From NCBI GenBank assembly GCA_020630045.1, contig JAHDCE010000192.1:1-7374 (forward strand): a stretch of 7,374 bases of DNA, read 5' to 3'. A program made the position numbers and the translations under genes. This document shows, piece by piece, positions 6,608 to 7,374 of this stretch. Positions within the stretch are counted from its first letter, which is position 1. Every line of letters begins with the position of its first letter. Source of the DNA: Saprospiraceae bacterium. GTDB taxonomy: Bacteria; Bacteroidota; Bacteroidia; Chitinophagales; Saprospiraceae. The notes beneath the pieces are model-generated. The model ran no database searches. It was not told the origin of the DNA and saw only the letters and a list, made by a program, of their open reading frames with translations.

Positions 6608-6661
6608 ATGAAAAATTGTTGGAGGGAAATGCCTAAGCTCCCTTTCACAACCCATTCATAA
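6608..6661 (+). CDS. Possible 17-codon leader peptide upstream of infC
   Basis: ATG at 6608 opens a frame reading MKNCWREMPKLPFTTHS and stopping at TAA 6659-6661, 33 bases before the infC start and in the same frame. GGAG at 6599-6602, five bases before the ATG, is Shine-Dalgarno-like, which is uncommon in this phylum. A second GGAGG (6621-6625) precedes the in-frame ATG at 6629. An ORF this short can arise by chance, and conservation is the needed test. It could equally be non-coding leader RNA. Confidence 0.25.
   Translation: MKNCWREMPKLPFTTHS
6621..6645 (+). promoter_or_regulatory. Hairpin in the infC leader over a GGAGGG motif
   Basis: GGAGGGA (6621-6627) pairs with TCCCTTT (6639-6645), including two G-U pairs. 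After a 3-base bulge, GC (6631-6632) pairs with GC (6637-6638) around CTAA. The Shine-Dalgarno-like GGAGGG is thus buried in the stem, as in translation-control leaders. The fold is modest and its role is inference. Confidence 0.3.
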
Positions 6662-6694
6662 AGCTCTTTTTATTCATTAAATCATTATAATAAT

Positions 6695-7282
6695 TTGGCT
6701 AGAAGATTTAGAAGAAACATCAAACCCGTTCGGGAAAAACCCCAACACAGGATTAACAATTTCATTCGAGTTCCCGAAGTACGTTTGGTCGGGGACAACC
6801 TTGAGGAAATCAGTGAAAAGGTCGGCGAAAAAGTAGAAACCGGCATTTATTCCACCAAGCTCGTACAGCGTTGGGCACAGGATATGCAGTTGGATCTTGT
6901 CGAAATTTCGGCGAAAGCGGATCCTCCGGTTTGTCGTATTATCGATTACAAGAAATTCCTTTATCAGAAAAAGAAGAAGGAAAAAGAAATCAAATCCAAA
7001 ACCGCAAAAACGGTTGTTAAAGAGATTCGATTCGGTCCGAACACCGATTCACACGACATTGAGTTCAAGTTGAAGCACGCCCAAAAGTTCTTGGAAGAAG
7101 GAAACAAGGTAAAAGCATTCGTTCAATTTAGGGGACGAACCATCGTTTTCAAAGAACGTGGAGAGCTTTTGTTGTTGAACTTCATCAAGGAGTTGGAAGA
7201 GTTCGGTGTGGTAGAAACCCTTCCGAAATTGGAAGGACGGAAAATGTCAGTGACCATCTCTCCGAAGAAAAAGAAGAAATAA
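6695..7282 (+). CDS. infC: Translation initiation factor IF-3, TTG start
   Basis: A 195-residue IF3, which by family knowledge binds the 30S subunit, keeps it apart from 50S and checks start-codon and initiator-tRNA pairing. The N-domain carries HRIN (18-21), VRLVGDN (29-35), LDLVEISAKADPPVCRI (66-82) and DYKKF (84-88). The Lys-rich linker is about 89-106. The C-domain begins at VKEIRFGPNTDSHD (108-121) and includes KVKAFVQFRGR (138-148) and EGRKMSVTISP (180-190). The start must be TTG at 6695: an in-frame stop lies at 6659-6661, no ATG, GTG or ATT lies between, and the first internal Met is residue 64, past essential motifs. Non-AUG starts are typical of infC and allow IF3 to repress itself. 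An extra stretch of about 11 residues (around 36-48) sits between the VRLVGDN and GIYST motifs. No Shine-Dalgarno precedes it. The gene stands alone, with clpC upstream and a terminator 20 bases downstream. Confidence 0.95.
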   Translation: MARRFRRNIKPVREKPQHRINNFIRVPEVRLVGDNLEEISEKVGEKVETGIYSTKLVQRWAQDMQLDLVEISAKADPPVCRIIDYKKFLYQKKKKEKEIKSKTAKTVVKEIRFGPNTDSHDIEFKLKHAQKFLEEGNKVKAFVQFRGRTIVFKERGELLLLNFIKELEEFGVVETLPKLEGRKMSVTISPKKKKK

Positions 7283-7302
7283 TTTTTCATTTATATATGA
7301 TT

Positions 7303-7349
7303 AACCTGTGTCGTATTCTCTCGGGAATGCGACACAGGTTTCTTTTTTT
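7303..7349 (+). terminator. Intrinsic terminator of infC
   Basis: AACCTGTGTCG (7303-7313) pairs perfectly with CGACACAGGTT (7330-7340). The stem continues inward through one G-U pair and ATTC/GAAT to a TCTCGG loop, about 16 bp in all. The tract TTTCTTTTTTT (7339-7349) follows directly. This is a strong Rho-independent terminator. Confidence 0.93.
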
Positions 7350-7369
7350 CGGGAAGGAAAGTATCTTTG
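7339..7369 (+). promoter_or_regulatory. Bacteroidota-type promoter of the next gene
   Basis: TATCTTTG (7362-7369) is a perfect TAnnTTTG -7 box, with a weak -33 match, TTTC (7339-7342), 19 bases upstream. It begins right after the infC terminator. By common gene order the next gene could be rpmI (L35) and then rplT, but it lies outside the window. Confidence 0.6.
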
Positions 7370-7374
7370 CACGT

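Noticed and set aside
1..7374. CRISPR arrays, tRNA or rRNA genes, phage or toxin-antitoxin modules
   Set aside because: No regularly spaced direct repeats, tRNA cloverleaf, rRNA-like stretch, integrase or toxin-like small gene pair was found on either strand.

Overview
The window reads as a chromosomal segment of a Bacteroidota bacterium, probably Cytophagales-like, although the order is inference. Three things point that way. Near-perfect copies of the Bacteroidota -7 promoter box (TAnnTTTG) stand upstream of several genes. Shine-Dalgarno sequences are nearly absent before the genes. The gene content also fits: an LVIVD-type beta-propeller lipoprotein, a STAS protein paired with RNase Z, and ClpC. 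Most of the window is ordinary housekeeping DNA. The least ordinary part is a 160-bp inverted-repeat element between the two minus-strand gene groups.

Layout. At 1-475 (minus) is the 5' part of a secreted, probably outer-membrane beta-barrel protein that runs off the left edge. Ten bases upstream of it, at 486-1760 (minus), is a lipoprotein with LVIVD-like propeller repeats, and the two look like an operon. At 1777-1936 lies an AT-rich foldback element with 12-bp perfect terminal inverted repeats, a TA at each outer end and a GC-richer structured core. It looks like a MITE, and its left end overlaps the probable lipoprotein promoter. A hairpin at 1963-1985 probably ends the next operon, which is a STAS-domain protein (2929-3315) and ribonuclease Z (2021-2929), both minus and joined by a TAATG stop/start overlap. 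A 580-bp divergent intergenic region holds one Bacteroidota-type promoter in each direction. On the plus strand, clpC (3896-6427) ends at a strong intrinsic terminator. A 267-bp leader-like gap follows, with a palindrome, a possible 17-codon leader ORF and a hairpin over a GGAGGG. Then comes infC (6695-7282) with a TTG start, a second strong terminator and, at the right edge, a promoter for the next gene.

How the genes relate. RNase Z (tRNA 3' processing), IF3 (initiation fidelity) and ClpC (protein unfolding for ClpP) are core gene-expression and proteostasis functions. The STAS protein is co-translated with RNase Z, but the sequence does not show why. The lipoprotein/barrel pair is an envelope module of unknown role. 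infC here stands apart from thrS and is insulated by terminators on both sides. Its non-AUG start suggests the usual IF3 autoregulation is kept.
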